A stretch of DNA of 64,000 nucleotides, taken from contig NW_020312867.1 of assembly GCF_003265705.1 (NCBI RefSeq), positions 1,670,600 to 1,734,599 of the forward strand, written 5' to 3'. This document shows, in pieces, positions 37,401 to 49,400 of the stretch. Both the position numbers and the translations under genes were made by a program. Position 1 is the stretch's first letter. Every line of letters starts with the position of its first letter. The notes beneath the pieces are model-generated. The model searched no databases. It was given only the letters and a program-made list of their open reading frames with translations, and was not told the origin of the DNA. The DNA comes from Callorhinus ursinus (Eukaryota; Chordata; Mammalia; Carnivora; Otariidae).

Positions 37401-40400
37401 AGGCAGATGGCAATAGGGAGCCACAAAAGGGCTCAAAGCCATGGAGGGAGACCTGTGATGAAGCCTGGTTTAGGACAACACTACAGAGGGTGGGTACCAG
37501 GGGCAGATCGCCTTTGGACTGGTCAGACAGGTGGTCCAGTGTAATGTGACAAGGAGGGAGGGCCCTACTTTTGATAATGATAACATCTGAGTTGCAAGGA
37601 TGAGAAGGTGTGGGCCATACAAGAGTGGCTGGAAGAGCATTCCAAGCAAAGGAAATAGCAAGTGCAAAGGTCCTGGGGCAATGAATGGTGATAATGAGGT
37701 CAGAGATGGGGTGGGATGCAGATTGTGAAGGGTCTTGAGGTCACAGGGCAAAGTCTAGCTTTCATTCTAGGTGCAGTGGAAACAAAGGAGTGATTTCGAG
37801 ATATAATTTACCCCGCTTCCAGTCAGAGCAGCGTGTTGGGGTGGAGGGGGCAGGGGGGAGAGAGGGTTCTCATCAGCTCTGCAGGTGAGTCAGGCCTTAG
37901 GGGAAATGAGATATTTGGCACAGCAGATATGGGGAAGGGACAGTGGCAGGGCCTGACGTGACTCTGAGGAGAGGGAAGCCCCAGGGACGCTGTGGGTGCT
38001 ACTCCACGTTCCCAGGACACCCCCCCGCCCCCGCCCCAGCCAGGCCCTGAATGCAGGCACATCCCTTCCTCTTTCTCACAAACTCAGTCATTGTCCCCCC
38101 CCATTGCCCATCCCGAGCCAGGCAGAGCTGGCCTCACAGAGATGTGGCTGACCCAGCCCGCCCGGACTTTCCTAGTGTGTGAGATGGAACAGAGAGGACC
38201 TATGGCTGCAGGGCTGCACGGCAGGCTTCCGGGAGGAGGTGGCTTCTCATTTCCGTCTTCCTCCTCTTGTTTCCCCCAACACAGTTTGAAGACGGGATCC
38301 TAGACATTTGCTTGACGCTCCTGGACATGAACCCCAAGTTCCTGAAGGATGCCTGCCGTGACTGCTCCCGCCGCAGCAACCCTGTCTACCTGGGCCGGGT
38401 GGTGAGCGCCATGGTGAGTAAGAGGCGGGGCCCATCCCAGGGTCCAGGCCCATCATGGGCCCCAGTAGGCTCCCCCCTTCCTGTGATGATGGAGGCCACA
38501 CTCCATCCTGGGCTTGGTTGGGGGGTCCCAGGAGATGGGAAAGTCTCAGCTAAGAGAGCTTGTATTTGGAAAGACAAGATTTACACAAATAAGGGTGATG
38601 TCATGTGGTCCCTAAAAGCAATTCATTCATTCACTCATTCCGCAGATATTTATTAGATGCCACCCGTGTCCTAGGCACTGGAGAAACAGTTGGGTGTATG
38701 ACGTGTACGGTCTCTAACTTCATAGAGCTTATATTCTCGTGGTTGGGTGGGTGGGAGGAGACAGACATTGACAGAAATACGGTGGGAATGAGTCACAATC
38801 AGAAATGATGATGCAGGCACCGAAGGAAGCCAGAGGTGTGAGAGGGTCTACCTGCAGAATCCAACTTCGGTGAGGGGCTGGGGGGGACCCCCCTAAGTGA
38901 TGATCCCTAAGCTGATATAGCAAGTGGGAGAAGAGCATTCCAGGGAGGGGGCACAGTTTGTGCAAAGGCCCTGAGGAGGGAACGACTTTGGCAGGTTCGA
39001 GGAGCAGACAGGAGGCTGGCATGGCTGGAGTGGAATGAGCGAGGGGGAGTGGGGTGCAGGAGGTGGGCAGGGGTTAGGCCATGCAGGCCTCATGGGTCAC
39101 AGTCAGGAGGCTGGATTTTATTCTCAAGGCAATGGGAGTGTGAGGGGAATGACACAATCCGGGGAGGGGCCCGGAGGGGGGTCTTCGTAAAACTCAGATC
39201 ACTTCTTGTCACTCTCCTGCCACCCCGTGGACCAAGTCACATCACCAGCATCACCTTCATGACCTTGACCCCTCACCACCTCCTCCCTTCATCCCCTTTT
39301 CTCTCCCACACCCCGGGCTCCAGCCCCAACCATCTCCCACGTACCAGCCTGTCACACCTTGGTATCTTTGCATGGGCTGTTCCCTCTCCTAAATTCCTTT
39401 CCCTGCCTTTCACCACGTACCGAACTCACAGCACCTGCTCCCCAGGCTTGGTCCCTCTGATGCCCTGCTGGTTGCAGGTCAACTGCAATGATGACCAGGG
39501 TGTGCTGCTGGGGCGCTGGGACAACAACTACGAGGATGGCGTGAGCCCCATGTTCTGGATCGGCAGTGTGGGCATCCTGCGGCGCTGGAAGACCTCGGGC
39601 TGCCAGCGTGTCAAGTACGGCCAGTGCTGGGTCTTCGCTGCTGTGGCCTGCACAGGTGAGCTGCCCGCTGGGCGGGGGGCGGGGCTGGAACCTGTTCACA
39701 GCCTCCCTGAGCCCTGGGACGGGAGCAGGGAGAGCACTCAAATGGGAATCGGGAGACCCCAGTTCTGGTCCTGTCTCTGCCTCCAACGCCACCAACGTAC
39801 TGTGAGGCCTGGAGTCGGCGGCTGCCCCTCTCTGGTCCTTTTTCCAACCACTACCCTGCAGGTGGTTATTAGGCTCAAGGGATGTCATTTGGGAGGCAGC
39901 CTGGGCTCAGGGTTGAGAAGATGGGCTTTGGAGCCAGGCACCCCTGAATTAAGAATCCCCAGTAACACTCACCTGCTCTGTGACCTTGAGCAAATGATTT
40001 CCTTCTGAACCTCGGGTTCCTGGTCTGTAAAATGGGGGCGAGAGGGCCTCCCTCCTAGGGTGTGTTGATAGAAAACTCCTCGGCCCAGAATTCAGCCCAA
40101 TGTAGCTCTCAGTAAATATTAGCTATTAGTAACTCAATAATAACAGTCATTAGCAATGTCAAGAAAGAGAAAGCCCTTTCTAAAATGTAGATGCGGAAAG
40201 AGAAAGCAATTTAAACCCAAAATGTAAAATAAATCTTTAAAAAATGTTAAATATTCGAGCCCAGAGAATGGTGAAGACTGTTCTGGGCTGGGGATGGTGC
40301 ATCTCAGAATGAGTCTGTATCCTATAGCAGACAAAAACATAGACTCCAGAGTCAAGGCCTGAATCTCAGTCCCAGCTCTGCTTCTTACCAGCTGTGTCCC

Positions 40401-43400
40401 CGGGTAATCACTGAGCCTCCCTGAGCCTCAGCTCTGTTACATGTGAACCGGACTTTAAAGGCACTTTTAATAGTGCCTTTGTCCTGGGGCAGCTGTGAGG
40501 ATAACGTATGAGGTGCTAGAAATGATTTCAGACGCCTAACAGCAAATACTTATCTCGTGCTGTTAGATTATTCTTATTACGATGACTACCACTGCTATTA
40601 TTATTTATTAGGCTCAGGAACTCTAAGAGGCTGGTCCTGACTTGCAGCTTCTCTGACTCCGGCACCAGGGCCCAGGCTCAGGGAAGGGCCTCGGGGCATT
40701 CCAGCACTGTCCTCTGCACCAGCAGTCTGGGTAGGGGTGGTGAGGCCCGGGCTTCCAGCTGGGCTGTCTCTGCACCCCCTTCCGCATGGCCGAACCACCA
40801 TGCCTGCCTGCTTCTGGGACCTGGGCATTCCCTTTTCTTGTGCAAACTCCCCTGTCCCAGACCTCTTCCTCCGAGGGGCCTGAAATGCCTCCTCAGAGAA
40901 CCCCAAGGATTTTCTGGAGACCCACCACCATCTGTGGCCTGGGTCCCCAAGCTCACCCGTGGACACCTCCCTCCCCTGGGGCTGTGACCTCTGGAGGTCT
41001 TGCTCCAGACCCTTCTCTCCCCAAGGCCAGGGCTGAGTCTGGGTCCCTGCAGCCTTCTCCCAGGCCTGGTGTGACAGAGCTGGGGAAAAGTGACTTGGAT
41101 GAGCAGGCCCCCGGGGCTTCTGCAGGAAGCCGCCTGCTGGACTGGCCCAGGGACTCTGGTGTTTCGCTGCCTGTTTTGAATCCCAGCTCTGTCACCAGTC
41201 CCTGGGTGGACTTGGGCAAGAGAACTGGGGTCTCCAAGCCTGTATCCTCACCTACGAAATGGACACAGAGGTGACGGACCTAATTCACGGGGAGATGTCA
41301 CTTCGCACAGTCTCTGGTTCAGGTTAGGCTTGGGTTTGTGGGCTTCTGGGGGAAGCTGGGATTCCTCAGCCGGACCCTGGAGCATTTTTGAAATGTCCCA
41401 GAGTCAGCCCACCGTGACTGGATGGACGTTTGCAGTGACGGGCACCGTGGCACCCTGCTCTTCCACCCTGGGCACGGGGCAGACGAGACTGCCACATCCA
41501 CTGCCTCTCTGAATCACCGCAACATCCCAAAAAGCTGCTATTTTTGGCCCCTCTTAAAAGAGGAAATGGAATCTCAGAGACGGGAAGTGGTTGCCCAAGG
41601 TCACACAGCTGGGGAGCGGCACGGCCAGGCTTGAGGTCAGGTGTTCCCGGTTCTGGGGCAGCCTTCTGGCCTGAGCCTGTGATGACAAGCCCTCTTGAGA
41701 CACCGGCTCTAGGACAGGGGTGATGCCTTGCTCCTCCCCACGCCTGGTCTGTATCCTGAGGCCTGTCATGTCATGGGGCAAGGCCTGGGGTCGGGACGCA
41801 GAGAATCTACTGCCCGGGCCTCAGGGGGAGCCACCAGGCAGGAGGGGGAGTGTCAACACGGTCCTTCCTTCCCGCTCCCAGGGGCCCTCGTCCAGGGCCA
41901 TCCCGGGACCTCTTACCCTGCTTGACAGTGGACCAAGGGCAACAGGGCAAAGGTCCCTCACACACACACACTCACACACACACACACACGCACAGACACA
42001 CACTCACGCACAGACGCACGCACACGTGCACACACTCCACGCACCAACTCCAAGACTCAATCTCAATCAAAACTAAAAGGCAAAAGTCCCATTCAGTAGG
42101 GCTTTTCTCACTTTTAATTTTTTTTTTAATTTTTATTTTTTTAAAGATTTTTTATTTATTCGACAGAGAGAGACACAGCGAGAGAGGGAACACAAGCAGG
42201 GGGAGTGGGGGAGGGAGAAGCAGGCTTCCCACAGAGCAGGGAGCCCGATGCGGGGCTCGATCCCAGGACCCTGGGATCATGACCTGAGCCGAAGGCAGAC
42301 GCTTAACGACTGAGCCACCCAGGCGCCCCCTTTTCTCACTTTTTAAAAAAGATTTATTTATTTCCTTTATCCCACCCCAAGAGTATGTTACTTTCACAAA
42401 ACACATAAAAAACTCATTAAAAAATGAGGGAGTGAAAAGGCACCCAAAACGCCACCTGTCAGGAGCACCCCGCCATTCAGGCTCGAATCCCGCCCCGGGC
42501 CCCCCTCCCTCCTCAGAAGTCTGTAGGTGTCACCTGCTGTCCAGCTTCTTTGTCCCCCCCCATCACTGTGACCCCTGTCCCTCCCCCGTCACTGTGACCT
42601 CTGTAAACTATGCTTTGGCGCGAGCACAGGGCCCTCCCCTTCCACGACGGTGCCCCAGCACGACGGCGGGCCCTGCGTGTGTACCATGACCTTGTGCGGT
42701 AGAGGAGGAAACAAGGCCCAGAGAACTGGAGGGACTGGCCCCAGGCCACACAGCCCAAAGCAACTGGCATTGCATGGAAGGCCCCCCGGACCCTTGTTCC
42801 TTCTTCTGCCTGCTCCACTGTGTGCTCCTTGCCCTAATCTCTACCATTCCTGCCCTTCTTCCCTTTTCCCCTTCTTCCTCCTCCTCTTTCTGCTTCGTCC
42901 ACCCCTTCATCCATTTGACAAAATTGTCTGTGCCAGGCCTGTGCTGGGCTCTGGGCACGTAAAGTAAGACAGATCACTCACTGCCCTCAGAGGACAAATT
43001 AAAGGATCCCGCACATGCCCGTCCATTGTGAAGGATGATGAATCCCCAATCTTGCTATGACTGCAAATGGTGGAGCAATCAAAACCTGGTGGGTGGCCTT
43101 CCAGGCTGAGGGAATAGCATATGCCAATGCCCTGTGGCTGGCAGGAGTGCAGAGTGCTGGAGGAGCAGCGAGTGTGGCTCAGGCAAAGTGTGCAGGAGAT
43201 GGTCAGGGGCCAAACCATGTAGGGCCAGCGGCCATAGCCAGAGGTCTGGCCTTGACCTCAAGGGCCATGGGGAGCCATCGAAGGTTTAGCAGAGGAGTGT
43301 TGATGTCCGACTTGCATTTTGGGGGCTTCTTCTGTTAGCTGTGATGTGAGGAGGCAGAGTAGACATGGAGTGACCAGTGAGGTGGGCACCATCATCCAGG

Positions 43401-46400
43401 TAAGGGGATGGTGCCCACCCTCACCACCTGGATAATGGGTACAGTGCTGCCTGGGATACAGATGGGCATGTGGATGTGCAGAGCAGGGCAGATGTTTCCA
43501 GATCCTCAGCTCATCCCCTAATCCCTCTCCCCATCCTGTCCCCTCCCCCACCCCCAGTGCTGCGGTGCCTTGGCATCCCCACCCGAGTGGTGACCAACTT
43601 TAACTCGGCCCATGACCAGAACAGCAACCTGCTCATTGAGTATGTCTACAACAAATCTGGGGAGATCCAGAAGGACAAAAGCGAGATGATCTGGTAAGCT
43701 GGGGCCCGGGGTCAGGGGTAGACCCCACTGGGGAGGGTCGCCTGGAAGGGAAACCTAGGAAGACTTCTCAGAGGAGGTCACATTTGAATTGGGGTTAGAA
43801 GTTGAACAGTATTTGGACAAGGGGGAACAGGGCCTGGGGAGGGCTCTCCAGTTAGGGGCCCCAGCATGAGCAAAGGAGGGAAAGTCAACACACAAAGTCA
43901 ACAATGCATGAAAAGGTGTCAGGGGAATGATTTTTCAGGAGTCTGGAATGCCAGGTTAGAGGGTCTGGGCTTGACTCCAAAAGCAACGGGTTGTCACCAA
44001 AGGCTTCAAACTGGGAGAGGGACACTGATGACACTGGAGCAGATCAGAAGGGGAGAGATTGCAGGCGGGGGGCCAGGGTGTGGCCCAGGCAGGCCTGAAA
44101 CGCGGCAGAGCCCCGGAGCTGGAAAAGAAGGGACAGCCAAGAAGCAAGGAGGTCCCATCAGCTGGACTCAAGGAGCCACTGAAAAGGGGAGGGCTGTGGG
44201 AGAGGCACTGACAGTGACTCCCCAGGTAGGAGTGAGCACCTGGCTGCGGCCCAGGGGAGGAAGAGCAAGGAGGAGTGTTGGGGACGCTCTGGGCTGAGCC
44301 TAGGACAGGCGAGTGTGGACTGCCCGCGGGAGGAGTGTGAGTCCTCACTTCATTTCTCCCACAGGAACTACCACTGCTGGGCCGAGTCATGGATGAGCAG
44401 GCCGGACCTGCAGCCTGGCTACGAGGGGTGGCAGGCCCTCGACCCCACACCCCAGGAGAAGAGTGAAGGTGGGTGGGCGTGGTCCCCTTCCCTAGACGGG
44501 GAAACTGAGGCTTGGTGAGAACTCCCCCACAGTCCCTCAGCCCGGAGAGGCAGAGCCAGGTTCTAACCCCAGTCTGGCTGACTCCAGAGACCACTGATTG
44601 GTCTGCACGAGTGTGGGGGGGGTCTTCACTCGTAGTGTACCATCCGCTTCTTTTATGATTTGAAAAGTAATTCACATGCATTATGGAGAACAGCAAATAT
44701 GGAAAAGCACAAAGAAAAAAATCAAACAGCATCTTTGTCCTCTCCCCTCAAAAGAAATGTCGTTAACATTCACACACAGCTTCCAGTAATTTCCTATTAT
44801 ATATTTGTTTGTAGGTGTGTGTGTGAGAGACAGAGAGCCAGAGACAGAGAGAGGGAGAAAGAGATAGAAAAAAGAGAAAGAGAAAAAGAGACAGAACACC
44901 AAGGCAAATTTGGGTGAAACCAAATGGATCCTTTCTCAGAATGATATTTTTATTTGTATTTATTTTTTTTTATTTAAATTCAATCAGCCAACATATAGTA
45001 CATCATTAGTTTTTGGCGTAGTGTTCAACGATTCATTAGTTGCGTATAACACCCAGTGCTCATCACATCATGTGCCCTCCTTAATGCCCACCACCCAGTT
45101 TCGCCATCCCCCCAAGAGAATAATATTTTTAAATGCATAGAATATATTACCTAGGGTAACAAAGAAAACCAATCGCACTGAAACATGGTTATCAAAATTA
45201 AAAAAAATAACTATGATATAATAATATGTGGTCTACAGAACAAGATCTAGTGGTAGAGATAGTAAGTTCCATAAAGTACTGGTACAGATGTGTTTAAGCG
45301 GTGTTTCCAGTGATCTATGACAGCTATAAAGTGATACATAAGTGTCTGTGTTCCTTATGAGTGAGAAGTCAGAAGTGCACCTAAGACTATCGTTTGTCTG
45401 CTTTCACAATCGAAGGAAGCGTTATCCAAATTCAGTGAAGACAAAGATGTAATTTTTTTCCCCATCCAAGTCCACGGACCCCTGAATTCTATTTGCAGTG
45501 CTTTGGGGGTCTTTGGTCCCTGCGTTAAGATCTCCGGCTGCACGTGGCCTTTTGTCTGGGCCCTGTCACTTCTCCATACGTCCTTGGCATTTCTCTATAC
45601 ATAGTTTTCCACGATTTTAATTTAATTTAATTTAATTTAATTTTTTTTTTAAAGATTTTTGTCTGTTTATTTATTTGAGAGAGAGAATGAGATGGAGAGA
45701 GCATGAGAGGGAGGAGGGTCAGAGGGAGAAGCAGACTCCCCACCGAGCAGGGAGCCTGACGCGGGACTCGATCCCGGGACTCCAGGATCACGACCCGAGC
45801 CGAAGGCAGTCGCTTAACCAACTGAGCCACCCAGGTGCCCCTCCGCGATTTTAATTTTAAATGAATGTTACCGTGTTGCATCAAATGGATATACTGTAGT
45901 AAGCTACCCAGCCTCTAGCCCTCCACATTTAACTTTGTGACCAGTTTGAAGCAGTTGTGAACCCCAGTGAGAGAAACATCCAGCTCTCATGTTCATTCAG
46001 TCAACGTGCCACTCCCTGAGTACCCTGATGGGCGGGTGTGGCTCTCTGTGCGGGCAGGAAGCAGGACAGACGGACGCACTGCCTTCTACCGCATGGCTCC
46101 CTCCCTTCCTCGGGATGCCTGAGGATCCGCTTCTATTTTATATTTCAGACACTTACATAGCATTTAGTATACCCGAATCCTCATTAGGTGCGTACGGATA
46201 TCCCCACCACACAAAACAGGCTTAGAGAAGTTAAGTCGCTTCCCCAAGGTCACCCAGCTAATAAGAGGCCAGCTGTGATTTGAACCCCAGAAGCTGGACG
46301 GGCTCCAGAGTCTCCATTCTCAATTCTTACTCTCTGCTGCCTTCCTTCCCAGCAATGGAGTCCCCAAGTCAAAGGGCTGGATGGGCTTGAGATTCTTTGC

Positions 46401-49400
46401 AACAGTGTGGTTGAAATGTGGAACGTGTGGGCGCCTGGGTGGCTCAGTTGGTTGGGCGACTGCCTTCGGCTCAGGTCATGATCGTGGGGTCCCGGGATCG
46501 AGTCCCGCATCGGGCTCCCTGCTCAGCGGGGAGTCTGCTTCTCCCTCTGACCCTCCCCCGCCATGCTCCTTCCCTCTCATTTTCTCTCTCTCAAATAAAT
46601 AAATAAAATCTTTTTGAAAAAAAAGAAATGTGGAAGGTGTGAGAGGGTGCCACCCTCCCCTCAGTCCAGGCCCATCTCTCCTCTTACCCCCAACCAGGGA
46701 CATACTGCTGTGGCCCAGTTCCAGTTCGTGCCATCAAGGAGGGTGACCTGAGCATCAAGTACGACGCTCCTTTTGTCTTTGCTGAGGTCAATGCCGATGT
46801 TGTGAACTGGATCCTGCAGGACGATGGGTCCCTGTGCAAGTCCACCAACAACTCCCAGACCGTGGGGATGAAGATCAGCACAAAGAGCGTGGGCCGTGAT
46901 GAGCGGGAGGATATCACCCACAACTACAAGTACCCGGAGGGTAGGTGCCCGGCTCCCCAGAGTCTTTGCCCGCCCGTTTTACCAGCCAGCGGGCTCGTGT
47001 GTGTGTGTGTGTGTGTGCGCGCGTGTACGTGCGCACACGCGTGCATGCGTGTTTTCTTTGGCAGCCTGCATACAATAAGGACCTGTAGGTTACTCTCCAT
47101 TTTACATCTTTTCTTAGAAAAAAGCACACTGGGAGACAGTAGTAGAGGAGTATTCACTGAAGAAAAGAATTCTGTATTCCACAAAAGGATTCCATGGGGT
47201 TTTTAAGCCTTGCTTTTTTGGCTGGTTTGACTTAAATACAACTGAAGGGATGCCAGTTATGTCGGAGACGCAGGCATCTGAACAGAAAGATTAATGATGT
47301 CTGTGTTGTTTTGTAACAGTATTTGTCGTAATGGCACCTCCAACCGAAGATGGGCTATCCCACCTCCCCCTTTTTCTTGTAATTGCAATGTGTTTGGACT
47401 AGAACAGCTTGAAAGTCCAGAGGGGCGGGTCCTGTAGAAGAGATTCCAGGAACACTGTAGTGTTTATTTGTGCCGTATTTCACACACAGCTGGGGAGGTG
47501 AGCGTGAAGATGGATGGGGAAGGAGGAGAGAAATGGGGCAAGAGCAACTTAATAAGGGAGCTGCAATCCAATACCAAGGCAAAGCCGCTCTCCACATCTC
47601 GTGTTAAATCCGGAGAGGGAAGAAAGGACACAGCCTATTTTTTTAAATTGTTTTGGAGCACAACCAGCAGCCAATTCAATACAGTAGATGTTTTCTAAGC
47701 ATCCGGGAGCCCAGGGGGGCTCACTTAGGTGCCTAAGGAGACATCACTCCTGCCTTCATCTGACTCCCGCTGACTTAGCGGCGCTGTCCCACGGTTTGGG
47801 GAACAAGCAGCCATACTCCAGCCGGAAGGGAGACAACAGAAGGCAAAGGTGCTTCCCCTGGTCTCTGAAAGGTCTAGAGCTGATGGTTTGATGGGAGACA
47901 TAGATATGCACCCAGCAACACCAGGGAAGAAATGAAAAGGAGCAGAGGAGAGAGGTCGATGGGACACAGAAGTGGGGAGCTTCACCGGTAGGGCAGGAGG
48001 AGGAAAAGATTTCAGGGAGAAGTAATCCCTGGGCGGACACTGGGAGGTGAGAAAGTTTGCATCGTCCTATTGGTGTTTCCCATCCCCCAAGCACTGTTAG
48101 AGGCTTTGGGTATGACAGAGATAAGTAAAATACAGTCTTGGGCTTTGAGCGGCTTAAGAGGGTTAAGTACATAAACAGAAAACAACTTGGTTAAGTGAAA
48201 AGCATGATAGGCAATAGGCAGAGGTGAAACTCAAGAAGACATGGTGACTCATTTATCCTGGGGCAGGAGTGGTCAGAGAAGGCTTCCTGGAGGAGGGGGT
48301 GTCATTTGGGGCTGGGTCTTGAGGGATGTATGGGAGTTTACTTGTGGAAAGTAAATAAAATATTCTTCCGTCCTCCTGGCACAGCAGGGTAGACAAGGGG
48401 CTCCTCCAGGGCTGCTCTGAGTCACCCGGACTCTGAAAAGCCAGCTCACCCTGCCCCAGCCTTGCTGTCCTTGGTCCCTATTTCGAGGGCCATAGTGGAG
48501 CTTTCTTCCCCATCCTCACAGGGTCCCCGGAGGAGAGAGAAGCCTTCAAAAGGGCCAACCACCTGAACAAGCTGACTGATAAAGTGGAGACGGGGGTGGC
48601 CATGCGGATCCGCGTGGGCCAGAGCATGAACATGGGCAGTGACTTTGACGTCTTCGCCTACATCACCAACAACACGGCCAAGAGCCACACCTGCCGTCTC
48701 CTGCTGCATGCCCGCACCGTCAGCTACAACGGGGTCCTGGGGCCTGAGTGTGGCACCAAGGACCTGCTCAGTCTTTCCCTGGAGCCCTTGTCCGGTGAGG
48801 CCCTGCGTTCCTGGGGCAGTTACTGACCGCCAAGCAATGATGCGCTAGGTAGTGACCTCAGCACTTGGCAGGTGCAGTGGACCTCGCAGATGTTTCTGTG
48901 GCACGTCCTCTGGGTCAGGCCCCGCCCACGTCCTTTATAACGAGCAACCCATTTAATTCTTATAACAAAAGTGGGAGGTGGATTCTTTTATTGCCCCATT
49001 CTCCCCGTGAGAAGACTGAGCACAGAGAGGTTAAGGAACTTTCCCAAGGCCTCACAGTTAGGAAGGGACAGGCCTGAGACTGGAACCTCTACCCTTAGCA
49101 ACTATACTGCTTTGGTCCATGTCACCTTCATGGGACCTCAGGTTACTTCCCTGGACGCGGTACTGCCTGCTCTCAGCTCTTTCCTTCCCTCCGGCTCCCC
49201 CCACGGCCCCTGTCCCTCGGGAGGTTCTCAGCTTCAGAGAGAAGGGGTTCTAGAACTTTCTGCCATGCGGGAGCTGTTCTGCGTCTGCGCTATCCAGACG
49301 CTGGCGGCCAGCGCCATGTGGCCGGTAAGCACTTGAGACGAACTGAGTGCAACTGTGGAACTCGAGTTTTAATTCCACTTCAAGTTAACCAGCCGCCTGT

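Larger units (their letters stand above)
35815..38284 (+). other. TGM2: TGM2 intron 4
   Basis: Donor GTAGGG, acceptor AACACAG. It contains a MER5A-type hAT element (36198-36382), an unclassified repeat directly after it (about 36386-36640) and minus-strand L2 pieces (37160-37800). No gene is seen. Confidence 0.88.
38414..39477 (+). other. TGM2: TGM2 intron 5
   Basis: Donor GTGAGT, acceptor TTGCAG. Most of this intron is an old minus-strand L2 (38625-39190), followed by L2-like plus-strand sequence up to about 39420, so only the ends look unique. Confidence 0.85.
39656..43557 (+). other. TGM2: TGM2 intron 6
   Basis: Donor GTGAGC, acceptor CCCCAG. Two MIRs follow exon 6 (39895-40135, 40320-40585), then MIR pieces near 41155 and 41530, a (CA)n tract (41960-42030), a minus-strand SINE (42116-42329) and a minus-strand L2 (about 42910-43400). 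No gene is seen. Confidence 0.88.
44469..46697 (+). other. TGM2: TGM2 intron 8
   Basis: Donor GTGGGT, acceptor AACCAG. It contains a purine-rich GA tract (44825-44905), a short L1 3' end (44953-45116), a minus SINE (45624-45842), a MIR (46125-46340) and a plus SINE (46430-46624) whose flanking duplication ends only 56 bp before exon 9. Confidence 0.9.
46941..48521 (+). other. TGM2: TGM2 intron 9
   Basis: Donor GTAGGT, acceptor CTCACAG. It begins near a (GT)n/(GC)n-rich alternating tract (46997-47045) that could take up Z-DNA; a minus L2 piece lies at about 48060-48340. No gene is seen. Confidence 0.88.

Noticed and set aside
39049..40008. 319-codon frame around exon 6
   Set aside because: Only 39478-39655 is coding; the flanks are L2 and MIR fossils and unique intron.
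48522..48794. TGM2 as a processed pseudogene or a different transglutaminase family member
   Set aside because: Introns are present with GT-AG borders, the frame is intact for 687 codons, and length and residue register match TG2 rather than TGM1, TGM3 or F13A1.
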